DNA of 64,000 nt, taken from Fibrobacter succinogenes (GTDB lineage Bacteria > Fibrobacterota > Fibrobacteria > Fibrobacterales > Fibrobacteraceae). The position numbers and the translations under genes were made by a program. Positions 17,853-27,257 of the stretch are shown here, piece by piece. The stretch spans positions 186,001 to 250,000 of the forward strand of contig NZ_CACZDK010000004.1 of assembly GCF_902779965.1 (NCBI RefSeq). Direction: 5' to 3'. The notes under the pieces were generated by a model. That model was not told the origin of the DNA. It did no database searches and was given only the letters and a program-made list of their open reading frames with translations. Position 1 is the first letter of the stretch. Each line of letters starts with the position of its first letter.

Positions 17853-20800
17853 TTAAAGACGTCCAAAACGACCTTTCAACCTCGCCAAAGCGTCTTCTTC
17901 CACAATATCTTCGACATCACCACCTTTGCGCTTGTATTTCAAGATTTCGAAATCTTCAAGCAGCGCCTTCGCCTGTAGGTAAAGATCGGCATAATCCCCG
18001 TTATCTACCGGCGTGCGGTCGATTTTTCCGAGGAGTTCGCGAGCATTCTTGAGTTCGTGATCCTTGAGGTAACGGGCCTTGAGGTACGGGCGGAAATATT
18101 CGCGAAGCGTGTTGGCAGAAAGTTCAGTGTTTTCGCGAGCGGCGCCGGAATCGAGGGATCCACCCAGAAGCGGCGAGACTGCGCACAGACGTTCAAACAA
18201 AGTAAGCTCTTTTTGGTACGCCGAATGGATCGCTATTATTATTTTATTTTTTAAAATCGATTTTTCGTTTGCATTGCGCATGTTCACGCTGAAATCTTTG
18301 AGGATATTCCAGCATTTGACAAACGCATCAGCACCAACAAGGCCTGATTCATATGTAGCACGCACAAGCGAGAGGCGGATTTCTTCATCTTCGCTGCGGG
18401 TATTTGCGGCAAGGCTCCTGAAGTCGCGAATCTTTTTGCCACGCGAAAATTCAAGTCCTGAAAAACGAACACAGCGATTGGCATCAAGGCCGTCGGCAGC
18501 AAGCGATTTTGCAACCCAAATCTTGAGCGCCGTTTCAAAGCCATCAGAATAAAGCCCACCCGTTTCAAGCATATTCAAGCGGTCGGCAATGAGTTGCTTT
18601 TTCTCTTCGGAAAGCGAAGTCTTTTGCTGTGCGGGATGTGATGCAGTATCGAGATGCGACGCCGTTTCGAGACGCCCGCTCTCTACACGTTTGCGGAAAG
18701 ATTGCCAGAAGCGGGATTCATCCGCACCCATCAACGCAGACTCGCCCAAGCGCCAGCCAAAGCGCATTTCTTCAAGCGGAAAGTCAATTCCAAACGTCAC
18801 AATCGCCGGGCGAACCGCCAAGAACATGCGATAAGAGCCCCATTCTGGAGAAATTTCGAGTTTATAAGGTTCCGGGAAGCCGGGCTTCGAAACAACCAAA
18901 TGCAAACGCAAATGATTTTCTTTGTCGGGATTCACCGTCGGGACATCGATGCTAGCGCCGTTTGCACCCGAGCGAATTTCCTTTGTATTCGAAAGGACCT
19001 CGTAAAGCAACAATAGAGGCGCTTTATGCGGAAAGTTATCAAGCGCTGCATAAAATTCATCGTCAATTGCGGTGCGTTTTGCTTCGAGCAATTTCTTGAC
19101 GCTCTTGGGCATTTCACGAATCACAGATTCAATCATCCATTCGCGCCATTGCTGAATGCTCATCGCAAATTTTGCCGGAGAAATTTCAGTCAGCAAATCA
19201 TAAGGCAACGAGAGCGTTATGCCATCACAATCGCGAGTCGCATCAAAAACCATTTCGCCTGTGACAACGCGCTCGCCAATACGGAAATGCTCGATGGAAC
19301 CGCCGAGAGTAGGGGCGACATCTTTAAACTTGACTGGATTCTTCACCCTTTCAGGGTTCAGAATGACGTTGCCTGCATTCGTCTTCCCAAGCGCTACATT
19401 CGTCATCCTGAGCGCAGCGAAGGATCCAGTGCGGAACCCGTCAGCATCACTTGTCCAAGTTGTTCCGGTCGTGCCGCCATCCAACTGGTCCAGCCAATAC
19501 TTTTCATCAAATTTCAAAAATTGGTCGGTGTGCTCGTGAATGTAATCCTTGAGCGTCTTAATAGAGTTTACTTTGCACGCAATTCGCGTGTAGTATTCCA
19601 CAAGAGCATCTTCGCTCGGAGCAAGCCCGAACTGGCGTTTACGCGCTTCGAGGGCATGCAGATTTTCAACGACGCGATCGTTGTGCGTCATGAACGGGAA
19701 CGGACGCGCCACCTCGCCCATCACCACTGCTTCACGCCAAAAAATCTGGGCGCAGTCTTCGGGATTTACGCGAGCATAATCCACACGATGGCCACGGCTA
19801 ATCACAAGTCCGCGGAAGCTCACTTCTTCAACCGCTTCGACAAAGCCGCGTTCCTTGTTCCATGTCGGTTCAAACCAGCGACGCGTACAAAACGGTTCTG
19901 CCACTTGCAAAATCCATTCCGGCTTGATTTCGGCAGCCTTCGTGAGGAACGTGCGGCTTGTTTCGCGCACTTCGGCACTGAAAAGCCATTCCACGCTCTT
20001 GGCGTACAAATCACTGCCGGGGAACACATGCGTTTCGCGGCCGCTCACCAAGCGGTAACAGCCGTTTTCGATATCGCGGTGCGCAATCCCGCCCAAGAAT
20101 CCGGAGAGAAGCGCAATGTGCAAATTGTCGCGATGGAACGAATCGAACGGACAAACTTTATTTTCAAACTTCACTTCAAGAATGCGACTGAACTGTTCGT
20201 ACAAATCCACCCATTCACGCAAGCGCAAAAAATGCATGCTGTTCTTGTCGCAGAACTTGCGGAGTTTGTTCCAAGTTTTGCCGTCCCAGTCCGTGCAGAA
20301 CGCATTCCACATCGAAACGTAAACGAGAAAGTCGCTCTTGTGACCGCAGAATTTTCGGTGCAACTGACGGATGCGAGTGCGTTCCGGTTCATCGTTCGGC
20401 ACCACACGCGGATCCTGGATGCTAAGTGCCGAGCACACAATAAGCGCAGGCTGCAAAACGCCCAAATCACGGGCGCGCAAAAGAACCGCCGAAAGCGACA
20501 CGTCCATCGGGAGGCGCGTCATATCGCGGCCAAGCTTAGTCACGTGACCGCTAGAATTATCAGCGGTGAGCGCACCCAGTTCAAACAACGTCTTGTAAGC
20601 GCCGCGAAATGCCGAATGCGGAGGCGACTGCAAGAACGGGAAGTTTTCAAGTTCCAGCCCGAGGCTGCGCAACTGCAAAACGACGTTCGCAAGATTGCTA
20701 CGGCGAATTTCTGGCTCCGTGAATTCATCGCGCTTTTCGAAATTTTCGGGAGAGTAAAGGCGAATGCACACGCCGGGCTTCACGCGCCCCGCGCGTCCAG

Positions 20801-21932
20801 CGCGCTGCCGCGCGCTGGCCTTCGAAATTTCTTCGACGGGAAGCCCTTGGATTCTCGCCTGCGCATTGTAGCGCGAGATTCGAGCCATACCCGTATCGAC
20901 AACGTAAGCAATGCCCGGAATCGTAAGCGATGTTTCAGCAATGTTCGTCGCCAAGACCACACGCGTCTTGCCTGTATGCTTGAAAATACGGCGCTGTTCG
21001 TCAGGACTCATGCGTCCATACAACGGAAGCACATCAAAAGTCGCGGCATCCAGCTCATGCGCAAGCTCGCCCGCCAAGTCCTGAATGTCGCGTTCCGTCG
21101 GCAAAAAGCAGAGCAAATGGTCGCGATGTCGCGTTTCCAAATCGAGAATCGCATCACGCGCTTCTTCAATCAACCCCGAATCGCCCTTGCCACTGATATC
21201 ACGACCGAATCCTCTCTCGTCTCTCGTCTGTAGGGCTCCGCCCGTTCTCGTATCTGAGAAATAATACTCGACATCCACAGGATACGTGCGGCCTTCGGCC
21301 TCCATCACGCAACTGTTGTCATAAAATTCTTCAAAAAGTTTTGCGTCAAGCGTTGCCGATGCAACAATCAACTTGAAATCCGGACGACGAGAAAGTACCG
21401 TCTTGAAAATGCCAAGCAAGATATCGATGTTCAACGAGCGTTCATGCGCTTCGTCAATCATGATGGCGTTGTACTGCCGGAACAAGCGGTCCTTGCGGAA
21501 CTCCTGCAACAAGATACCGTCCGTCATCACCTTGATGGGGGCTTCATTTGTACCTTGTTCCCAGAAACGAATTTTCGTCGAGACAAGCTCTTCGTCCTTG
21601 AGTTCTTCGCGCAAGCGGTCGGCAATGGAAATCGCCGCTAAACGCCGAGGCTCGGTAACGCCGATTTTAAAGGAACAGGTATTAGGTTTTAGGTTACAGG
21701 ATTTAGGAGTCTCCGAATGACACTCCCCATCACTTCCTACTTCCGACTTCCTACTGTCTACTTTTTCTAAAAACCACTCTAACAAAAACTTCGGTAATTG
21801 CGTAGATTTGCCGGAACCCGTATCGGCCTTGACAATAATAACTTGATGTTTTTCTAAAAGCTCAAAAAACTCATCCCGATGTTCAACAACAGGAAGCTCA
21901 GGATATTCAATTTTCAAATCGGTTAATTGCAT
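17853..21932 (-). CDS. hrpA: DEAH-box ATP-dependent RNA helicase HrpA with two repeat-derived insertions
   Basis: 1359 aa. RecA-like helicase core with ADTGSGKSTQLP (motif I), MIDEAHERS (DEAH), VASATLD, TNIAETSLTIPG and QRAGRAGRVKPG (motif VI), then the long HrpA-type C-terminal region. HrpA unwinds RNA and rescues stalled ribosomes in other bacteria. Two stretches look foreign. Residues about 55-89, between motif I and the TEPRRLAA motif, are encoded by heptamer and other intergenic-type repeat (21670-21768), where HrpA relatives have only a few residues. The stretch around SFAALRMTN is encoded by a dispersed 98-bp element (19333-19430). Both keep the frame. Whether the protein still works is unknown. 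Confidence 0.9.
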   Translation of the reverse strand: MQLTDLKIEYPELPVVEHRDEFFELLEKHQVIIVKADTGSGKSTQLPKFLLEWFLEKVDSRKSEVGSDGECHSETPKSCNLKPNTCSFKIGVTEPRRLAAISIADRLREELKDEELVSTKIRFWEQGTNEAPIKVMTDGILLQEFRKDRLFRQYNAIMIDEAHERSLNIDILLGIFKTVLSRRPDFKLIVASATLDAKLFEEFYDNSCVMEAEGRTYPVDVEYYFSDTRTGGALQTRDERGFGRDISGKGDSGLIEEARDAILDLETRHRDHLLCFLPTERDIQDLAGELAHELDAATFDVLPLYGRMSPDEQRRIFKHTGKTRVVLATNIAETSLTIPGIAYVVDTGMARISRYNAQARIQGLPVEEISKASARQRAGRAGRVKPGVCIRLYSPENFEKRDEFTEPEIRRSNLANVVLQLRSLGLELENFPFLQSPPHSAFRGAYKTLFELGALTADNSSGHVTKLGRDMTRLPMDVSLSAVLLRARDLGVLQPALIVCSALSIQDPRVVPNDEPERTRIRQLHRKFCGHKSDFLVYVSMWNAFCTDWDGKTWNKLRKFCDKNSMHFLRLREWVDLYEQFSRILEVKFENKVCPFDSFHRDNLHIALLSGFLGGIAHRDIENGCYRLVSGRETHVFPGSDLYAKSVEWLFSAEVRETSRTFLTKAAEIKPEWILQVAEPFCTRRWFEPTWNKERGFVEAVEEVSFRGLVISRGHRVDYARVNPEDCAQIFWREAVVMGEVARPFPFMTHNDRVVENLHALEARKRQFGLAPSEDALVEYYTRIACKVNSIKTLKDYIHEHTDQFLKFDEKYWLDQLDGGTTGTTWTSDADGFRTGSFAALRMTNVALGKTNAGNVILNPERVKNPVKFKDVAPTLGGSIEHFRIGERVVTGEMVFDATRDCDGITLSLPYDLLTEISPAKFAMSIQQWREWMIESVIREMPKSVKKLLEAKRTAIDDEFYAALDNFPHKAPLLLLYEVLSNTKEIRSGANGASIDVPTVNPDKENHLRLHLVVSKPGFPEPYKLEISPEWGSYRMFLAVRPAIVTFGIDFPLEEMRFGWRLGESALMGADESRFWQSFRKRVESGRLETASHLDTASHPAQQKTSLSEEKKQLIADRLNMLETGGLYSDGFETALKIWVAKSLAADGLDANRCVRFSGLEFSRGKKIRDFRSLAANTRSEDEEIRLSLVRATYESGLVGADAFVKCWNILKDFSVNMRNANEKSILKNKIIIAIHSAYQKELTLFERLCAVSPLLGGSLDSGAARENTELSANTLREYFRPYLKARYLKDHELKNARELLGKIDRTPVDNGDYADLYLQAKALLEDFEILKYKRKGGDVEDIVEEDALARLKGRFGRL
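19333..19430. repeat. REP/MITE-like dispersed element inside hrpA
   Basis: The ends are near-inverted copies: ACTGGATTCTTC at the left and AAGGATCCAGT at the right. It contains CATCCTGAGCGCAGCGAAGG, a widespread intergenic repeat core found in many bacteria. It is read in frame by hrpA. Related cores lie near 26600, 27000 and 43120. Confidence 0.75.
21670..21768. repeat. heptamer-type intergenic repeat inside hrpA
   Basis: On the hrpA strand it reads AGTAGACAGTAGGAAGT and similar 7-base units, then a run of ATTAGG/TTAGG-like words. Such units normally lie between genes here (34601, 43020, 60461, 63009). One unit has C instead of A (AGTCGGA), which removes a TAG stop in the reading frame. Confidence 0.75.
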
Positions 21933-22101
21933 TCTAGCTATGAGGTCGCAGCTACGCTGCTTTCAGGTATGAGCTATGGGGTCGTGCCTTCGGCACTTTG
22001 AGGTATGGGGAATGGGCTTATTGTAACAAGAAAAGTCCAACGCAATTTCAAAGGAGCTTTTGCTCCGTGCCCATAGCCCAAAGCGACTGTAAGGAGCGTG
22101 C

Positions 22102-22242
22102 TCATTCCTTAATATGCCCGCATTTGTCGCAGGTGAGTTTGTAGCTGTTATCGGGGTCCACCACCATCACGCCATCGCATTCCGGCACTTCGCAGGGGAG
22201 TTCCCCCGGCATCACTTCTCTGTAAGTCTTTTTTTCTTCCAT
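22102..22242 (-). CDS. small zinc-ribbon protein (46 aa)
   Basis: Two Cys pairs, CEVPEC and CDKC, in a 46-residue chain suggest one structural zinc site. Start taken at the ATG before EEKKTYREV. No clear ribosome site. Divergent from the thioesterase gene, 61 bases apart. Function unknown; small ribbons of this kind often bind nucleic acid or protein. Confidence 0.6.
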   Translation of the reverse strand: MEEKKTYREVMPGELPCEVPECDGVMVVDPDNSYKLTCDKCGHIKE

Positions 22243-22303
22243 AATGCACTGAATATAGAAATTCGTGCCCCCGCACCGCCAATACATTACTTATTTTTTT
22301 AGC

Positions 22304-22783
22304 ATGGAAAACGCAAAAACAGTCAAGCAATCTCAAGTCGAAACCCGCGACATCGTTCACCCTTCCGACGTCAACGCCTACAATTTCGTATTCGGCGGAC
22401 ACATGATGTCGCTCCTCGACAAAGCCGCCTGCATCGCCGCCTACACGCACGCAAGGCGCAGAGTCACAACGATTTCCATCGACAATGTACGCTTTTTCAA
22501 GCCGGCAACCGTCGGCACAATTCTCACGATTAAAGCCTCCGTGAACCGCGTGTTCAACACTTCATTAGAAGTCGGTCTCAAAGTCGTCGGCGTTCACCCG
22601 CAAATTTCGTGGCAGCCCGAAGTCATTTGCCACGCGTACATGACATTTGTCGCTCTGGACGAAAGCGGCAAGCCCACCCCTATTCCCTCCATCATCCCCG
22701 AAACCGAAGACGAAATCCGCCGTTTCGAAGAAGCCGAAATCCGCCGCAACGCAAGAAAAGCGCTTGCAGATCAGTTAAAGTAA
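22304..22783 (+). CDS. acyl-CoA thioesterase, hotdog fold
   Basis: 159 aa from the ATG at 22304 (MENAKTVKQS). Contains HPSDVNAYNFVFGG and LLDKAACIAA, the active-site region of YciA/BACH-type acyl-CoA thioesterases, followed by the strand TTISIDNVRFFKP. These enzymes hydrolyse acyl-CoA to free acid and CoA in the cytoplasm. The C-terminal helix is rich in Glu and Arg. The longer in-frame start at 22265 is unlikely as it would overlap the divergent promoter region. Confidence 0.85.
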   Translation: MENAKTVKQSQVETRDIVHPSDVNAYNFVFGGHMMSLLDKAACIAAYTHARRRVTTISIDNVRFFKPATVGTILTIKASVNRVFNTSLEVGLKVVGVHPQISWQPEVICHAYMTFVALDESGKPTPIPSIIPETEDEIRRFEEAEIRRNARKALADQLK

Positions 22784-22888
22784 AAATACAAATAAATTCC
22801 TTCGTCTAAAAAACACTGGTTACAGTCGAAAACATTTTCACCAAAAAGCCCCTTTGACGTTAGGGGTCTCGTTTCTAGATTTTCACAC

Positions 22889-24223
22889 ATGAAAAAGATC
22901 GACGTCAAGGACCGTTCGCTCATTAGCCTTTCATGGCCGCTAATCCTCACATTCGCCGTGAGCATGATCCAGCCCATGATGGACAGCTGGTTTTTGTCGC
23001 GCACTTCCGAAACCGCAGCCGCGGGCGTTGGCGCCATGCTTCCCATTCTCGGGGCTCTTTTCACCGCGCTCCACGCATTCTCACAATCGGGCGCCAGCAT
23101 TGTTTCGCAGTACATTGGCGCAAAACAGAACAGCCACGCGAGCAGCACACAGACGATGGTCCTTTTCGGGAGCATTCTTCTCGGCATCGCGCTCACGCTC
23201 GTCATTTATCCACTTTCCGGAAACATTCCGCAATGGATGGGACTCACAGAAGCACCTGCTGAATTCGCTACGCAATTTTTAAGCGTTGTTTCATTCGGAT
23301 TCGCTTTCCGCGCCTTGCAAACCATTTTGACCGCCCTCATCGCAACACACGGCCTTACCATTTGGAACCTTATCGGGAACACGCTCACAATTGCCACAAA
23401 CGCCGCTTTGAACGTCGTATTCCTCGAAGGACTTTTTGGACTCCCTAAAATGGGCGTTCACGGCGTGGCCCTCGCGACCGCACTTTCTTGGCTTATTTCT
23501 TCGTGCATCCTTTGGCTTGTACTCAAGTTCAAAGTGCACCACCACAGCAAAATTCGCGACTGGAAACGTACCCGCGTTCTTTTGCCCGACTGGATCCGCA
23601 TCGGCCTCCCCGCCGCAGCAGAGCCCATCAGTTTCCAGCTTTTCCAAGTGTTCATCACCGCGATGGTCGTCTACATCGGCACAACCGCAATGACCGCCCG
23701 CGTGTTCGCAGGAAACTTTGCCGCACTTTCCGTCATTCTCGGAGTCGGCCTTGGCAGCGGAAACCAGATTCTCGTGGCGCACCTCGTCGGTGCACATGAC
23801 TACGTCAAAGCAAACCGTCGTGTTCACCAAACACTCGCCGTGGGCATCATCAGCGGATTCTTGCTATCCGTCGCTGTCGCGCTCCTCGGCGAACACTTGC
23901 TCAGGCTCTACACCGACAATCCAGAAGTTCTCCGCCTCGGGAAAATTTGCCTTTGGTGCGATGTCGCTGTGCAGCCGTTCAAAGCTGTAAACTTTATTGT
24001 CACCACATCGCTCCGTGCTGCAGGCGATTCCAAATTCCCAGCGCTCGTAGGTAGCGGCATGATGTGGACGCTTGGGCTTGCAACATCGCTTATCCTCGCA
24101 TTCGTTGTCGGGCTCGGACTCCCCGGCCTTTGGCTTGGCATGGCCGCCGACGAATTCTACCGTTCGTTCGCCAACATTTGGCGCTGGCGTAGCGGCCGCT
24201 GGAAAAGCAAGGCTGTGGTATAA
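22889..24223 (+). CDS. MATE-family multidrug/sodium antiporter
   Basis: 444 aa with about twelve membrane helices in two related halves. MATE-type features include SWPLILTFAVSMIQPMMDSWF in the first helix pair and the counterpart IGLPAAAEPISFQ opening the second half. Such transporters export cationic or organic compounds using Na+ or H+ gradients. Single gene, ending near a terminator at 24273. Confidence 0.88.
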   Translation: MKKIDVKDRSLISLSWPLILTFAVSMIQPMMDSWFLSRTSETAAAGVGAMLPILGALFTALHAFSQSGASIVSQYIGAKQNSHASSTQTMVLFGSILLGIALTLVIYPLSGNIPQWMGLTEAPAEFATQFLSVVSFGFAFRALQTILTALIATHGLTIWNLIGNTLTIATNAALNVVFLEGLFGLPKMGVHGVALATALSWLISSCILWLVLKFKVHHHSKIRDWKRTRVLLPDWIRIGLPAAAEPISFQLFQVFITAMVVYIGTTAMTARVFAGNFAALSVILGVGLGSGNQILVAHLVGAHDYVKANRRVHQTLAVGIISGFLLSVAVALLGEHLLRLYTDNPEVLRLGKICLWCDVAVQPFKAVNFIVTTSLRAAGDSKFPALVGSGMMWTLGLATSLILAFVVGLGLPGLWLGMAADEFYRSFANIWRWRSGRWKSKAVV

Positions 24224-24272
24224 ATAGAACTTAGTTGGCGGAACTTAGAACTTAGATTTAAAGTGATTATGC

Positions 24273-24302
24273 AAAAGTCCGGCGGGAAAGCCGGACTTTT
24301 TA
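24273..24302. terminator. bidirectional intrinsic terminator
   Basis: AAAAGTCCGGC / GCCGGACTTTT stem with a GGGAAA-type loop, flanked by A and T runs, between the convergent MATE and Rpn-type genes. A partial copy of this sequence occurs again near 25507. Confidence 0.85.
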
Positions 24303-24327
24303 ACTAAAGAACTTCATCAATTTACGA

Positions 24328-25362
24328 TTAACCGAGAGCGGCCTTGATGGCGAGAACATCAGCTTCGGAAAGCTCAGTGAAATCAGTAATTTCTTCAATA
24401 GGCTTGTTTTTCAACAGCATTTTCTTTGCTATTTCGCGAGCTTTTTGATTGGCACCTTTTGCGAGACCCTTTGCGAGACCCTTTGCGAGACCCTTTGCGA
24501 GACCTTGTGCGAGACCTTGTGCGAGACCTTCTTTGAGACCTTTTTCCATACCTTGTTGCAAGCCACTATCAATAGCCGCTTTATGGATTGCGTATTCATC
24601 CCACTTGGCTTTCTGTGCTTCGTCGATCATCTTCTGTTCCTCTTTCGATAATTTAGCCAATTTCGCTGTCGAAAACAAGAGCTCGAAAACCGTATTCACA
24701 TACTGCTTGGGCATCTGCGTCATGTTTTTAATGTTCTTGAGAGCGTAAAGCGCCTTGTCAAGCGTTGTTTCAAGCTCATCCAAAGGCTTGTTGAACTTAG
24801 GAAGTTCTACAAATGCAAAATTGAGCGTTTCACTGATACTAGCTCCGTTCATTTCTCGAAGCTTTGCACGGCGGATGTAGCGGTCATCTGCAAACACGTT
24901 AAACTCCATGAATACCACCGTAACGACAGGATTCAATTCGTAATTGTACTTTTTACCGCGTTGTCCCTGAGCAACAATCGTCTGCGAGGCGTAATAAATC
25001 GAACGATTGACTATGTTTTTCTGAAAAAGAATCTGCACTTCGATGATGAACCTACGCTGAGCAGAATCAATACAGTGCAAGTCAAAGACAGAAGTTCGAT
25101 TTTCGTTCGATCCGACGCTGTATTCCTTGTTACGGGACTGCACATCGACAATCGGTGATGCAATTTCGCCTTCAAGTACGGCGTTCAAAAGCGCAATCAG
25201 GCAAACCTTATTTTGCGTGTCGGGATTAAAAGCCTTCTTAAATGTTCTGTCGAGAAGAAGATCCGCGAAAACTCCAGCTCCTTTGTATTCTTCGAAAGTC
25301 TTTGCCTCGCCAATCATTTCACCATAGCCATTTTTTGTTTCGACCACAATATTATTTTCCAT
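24328..25362 (-). CDS. Rpn-family recombination-promoting nuclease/transposase-like protein
   Basis: 344 aa. The N-terminal half has the Rpn/PD-(D/E)XK pattern: ADLLLDRTFKKAF, then VFDLHCIDSAQRRFIIEVQ (the D...ExQ active site), then an extended region with NFAFVELPKF. RpnA-type proteins promote RecA-independent recombination and often occur in many near copies per genome. The C-terminus has a 28-residue (L/G)A(K/Q)G repeat encoded by 12-bp tandem units, then a basic helix. Stands alone with its own terminator. Confidence 0.85.
   Translation of the reverse strand: MENNIVVETKNGYGEMIGEAKTFEEYKGAGVFADLLLDRTFKKAFNPDTQNKVCLIALLNAVLEGEIASPIVDVQSRNKEYSVGSNENRTSVFDLHCIDSAQRRFIIEVQILFQKNIVNRSIYYASQTIVAQGQRGKKYNYELNPVVTVVFMEFNVFADDRYIRRAKLREMNGASISETLNFAFVELPKFNKPLDELETTLDKALYALKNIKNMTQMPKQYVNTVFELLFSTAKLAKLSKEEQKMIDEAQKAKWDEYAIHKAAIDSGLQQGMEKGLKEGLAQGLAQGLAKGLAKGLAKGLAKGANQKAREIAKKMLLKNKPIEEITDFTELSEADVLAIKAALG
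24457..24540 (-). repeat. 7 x 12-bp tandem repeat in the Rpn-type gene
   Basis: Four near-identical CTTTGCGAGACC units, two TTGTGCGAGACC units and one diverged unit. Unit length is a multiple of three, so copy-number change alters protein length without breaking the frame. Confidence 0.9.
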
Positions 25363-25742
25363 ATTTTTCCAGTGTTAAAACACCCGATAATGTCGGGTTC
25401 ATAGACAGAAAACCGCTCTCCGTCCATTACATTAACACGCTTTTTTAGGGCAATTTGTCCTGAAAAATTTTCACTAGACCGAAATTTTTACAATTAACAA
25501 CACTATATGCAAAAGTCCGGCGGGAACGCTAGAATGACGCAGGAGCCGAGCGATGCAGAAACATGGTTGACGCTTACAGCGTCAGTTCTGCGCCTAACAA
25601 ATAGAAAACACAAGTGTTTTCTGCTTGATTAGCCTTGTAAACTTTTGCATGTTTCTATTTCCGAGGCGAACAAGTCATGCACGCAGTGCAATGACGTGCA
25701 AGGAAGGCGGATGTAATCCGCCTTAATATTTTATAAGGGAAA
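25363..25742. other. 380-bp gap with nested inverted repeats
   Basis: No gene. Between about 25556 and 25657 there is an outer pair GAAACATG/CATGTTTC, enclosing TGACGC...GCGTCA and the 9-bp pair AGAAAACAC/GTGTTTTCT (25603-25622). A final hairpin AAGGCGG...CCGCCTT lies at 25704-25724. This could be a repeat element or an RNA structure; nothing shows it is transcribed. Confidence 0.5.
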
Positions 25743-26858
25743 TTATTCGAGTTTTACACAACGAACAGAGAAACCATTAACTTTCAATTCTCTATGTTGT
25801 TTTTGAGGTGCGGAATCATAAATACTTATAAGACCATGATGTGCACGAATTGCAGAATCTTGTTCATATTCCTCGGGGCGAAACCAAGCTGTTTTTTCAT
25901 TCAAATATTCAAATTTTCCATCAGGTTTTCGAAATCCTGCACCAACAAGGGAAAAACCTGTAGTATTGTAGCCACTAAAGCGGTATCCAGAACGAAGTCC
26001 TGCAACACCACGTTCTTCATTACCATCTGCATTTTCTATAATTTTATAATCATCCCAAGTCATCAAACGCCAACCTTCCGGGCAAATTCCTCGATGATTC
26101 TCTTGTATTAAATCGGCACAACTTTCAGTATTGCAACGACTCGGCAGTTGCATCATCTCCGCCCACTGGTAAAGTCCGCCAAATTCATCACATTTTGTAG
26201 TATCATTATTATAGCAATAGCGTTCTATTTCGCCATCATCATTCTGATCATTTTCGCCAAGAACCATCTTACCAATATTCAAATTTTCTGCCATGACGGT
26301 AACAGTATCCTCAGTCCAAATGGCTTTACCATTAGCACCCATTTCTTTAAAGACACGCCCTGGAATAGTGATGTAATAATAGCTTCGCCCATTACGAGGA
26401 TCAACAAAAGTCTTATAACGATTTTCACCGATTTCCCAATCTGCAGCATGCGTCTTGGAATGGTCAAACGGAACATATTCGCTGCTGGAGGATTCCACTT
26501 TTTTACTTGAGCTCGATACAGGAGCAACAGAAGACGACGAAACAATCTTTGCAGACGATGAGGAAGTAATCTTTTGACTAGAACTTGATGGATCCCCTTC
26601 GCTACGCTTCGAGGATGACGACTTCACGTCATTGCGAAAAGTCGAAGACGACGAGGCAATCTTTTGGCTAGAACTGCTACTTGAAGCGGGAATGACAGAA
26701 GACGATGAGGCTTTATTCGAAGAAGACGACACATCATCGTCATTCGCGGAAATACCGCTGTCGCCGCCACAAGCGACAAAGGCTATAGCCAGGAAAATAG
26801 CAAGCAAAGATTGCTTCGCTACGCTCGCAATGACGTCATTCATTCCAAACTTTCTCAT
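25743..26858 (-). CDS. FISUMP-domain lipoprotein with poly-Ser linker and repeat-derived segments
   Basis: 371 aa from the ATG at 26858, preceded by AAGGAG. Signal peptide with lipobox AIAFVAC; then a long SSSS-spaced linker (about 40-125) and a FISUMP-type C-terminal domain (YYITIPGR, VMAENLNIG, CPEGWRLMTWDD, ending VRCVKLE). Surface-anchored, function unknown; in Fibrobacter such proteins are linked to fibre attachment. The N-region peptide NDVIASVAKQS and the linker piece RSEGDPSS are translations of dispersed intergenic repeats (about 26800-26850 and 26590-26635), so repeat DNA contributes to both the signal peptide and the linker. Confidence 0.85.
   Translation of the reverse strand: MRKFGMNDVIASVAKQSLLAIFLAIAFVACGGDSGISANDDDVSSSSNKASSSSVIPASSSSSSQKIASSSSTFRNDVKSSSSKRSEGDPSSSSQKITSSSSAKIVSSSSVAPVSSSSKKVESSSSEYVPFDHSKTHAADWEIGENRYKTFVDPRNGRSYYYITIPGRVFKEMGANGKAIWTEDTVTVMAENLNIGKMVLGENDQNDDGEIERYCYNNDTTKCDEFGGLYQWAEMMQLPSRCNTESCADLIQENHRGICPEGWRLMTWDDYKIIENADGNEERGVAGLRSGYRFSGYNTTGFSLVGAGFRKPDGKFEYLNEKTAWFRPEEYEQDSAIRAHHGLISIYDSAPQKQHRELKVNGFSVRCVKLE
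26590..26635. repeat. REP-like repeat core inside the FISUMP lipoprotein gene
   Basis: Contains GGATCCCCTTCGCTACGC and CGAGGATGACG, the same element type as at 19333 and 27000. Read in frame within the Ser-rich linker. Confidence 0.65.
26805..26840. repeat. REP-like repeat forming part of a signal peptide
   Basis: AGATTGCTTCGCTACGCTCG followed by CAATGACGTCATT is a common bacterial intergenic repeat core. Here it encodes NDVIASVAKQSL at the start of the lipoprotein. Confidence 0.7.
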
Positions 26859-27257
26859 TCGCACTCCTTTTGTATGGATAAAATAGAAAAATATATTGAA
26901 TAAATTTTTGTAATAGAGAAAAGCTATAGACTAGGAAACCACAAAGGCGATTCCAGCATAAAGCCAGAATGACAACGCAAAGACAAGACTTCACTGGATC
27001 CCCTCCGCGTTGCTCCGAGGATGACAAGATCGAGAATGACTGAATCCATGGATGACGCGTCCGCGCCACATTCTACCGCCTACTGTCTACTTATACTCTC
27101 GCTTCGCTCAAGTATCAAATGCTAGCCTCGGTCATGCCCATGCAAGCATGGTCGCGACACTCGACTTACGCATTTGTCCTACTGCCAACAGCCTTCTGCC
27201 AGCATATCCCAAATCACTAACCACTAGTCACCAACCACTATTTACTACATTTGGCGC
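26859..27257. other. 399-bp intergenic repeat cluster
   Basis: No gene. Holds a REP-like core (ACTGGATCCCCTCCGCGTTG near 26993), heptamers such as CTACTGTCTACTT (near 27078), CATGCAAGCATGGTCGCGAC near 27139 (also seen near 9254 in varied form) and CACTAACCACTAGTCACCAA near 27217. It separates the divergent FISUMP lipoprotein and dnaG genes, so both promoters must lie within or beside repeats. Confidence 0.7.

Noticed and set aside
19026-21233. 735-codon plus-strand open frame
   Set aside because: Antisense shadow of hrpA; protein is rich in Arg/His and Phe/Ala and has no domain.
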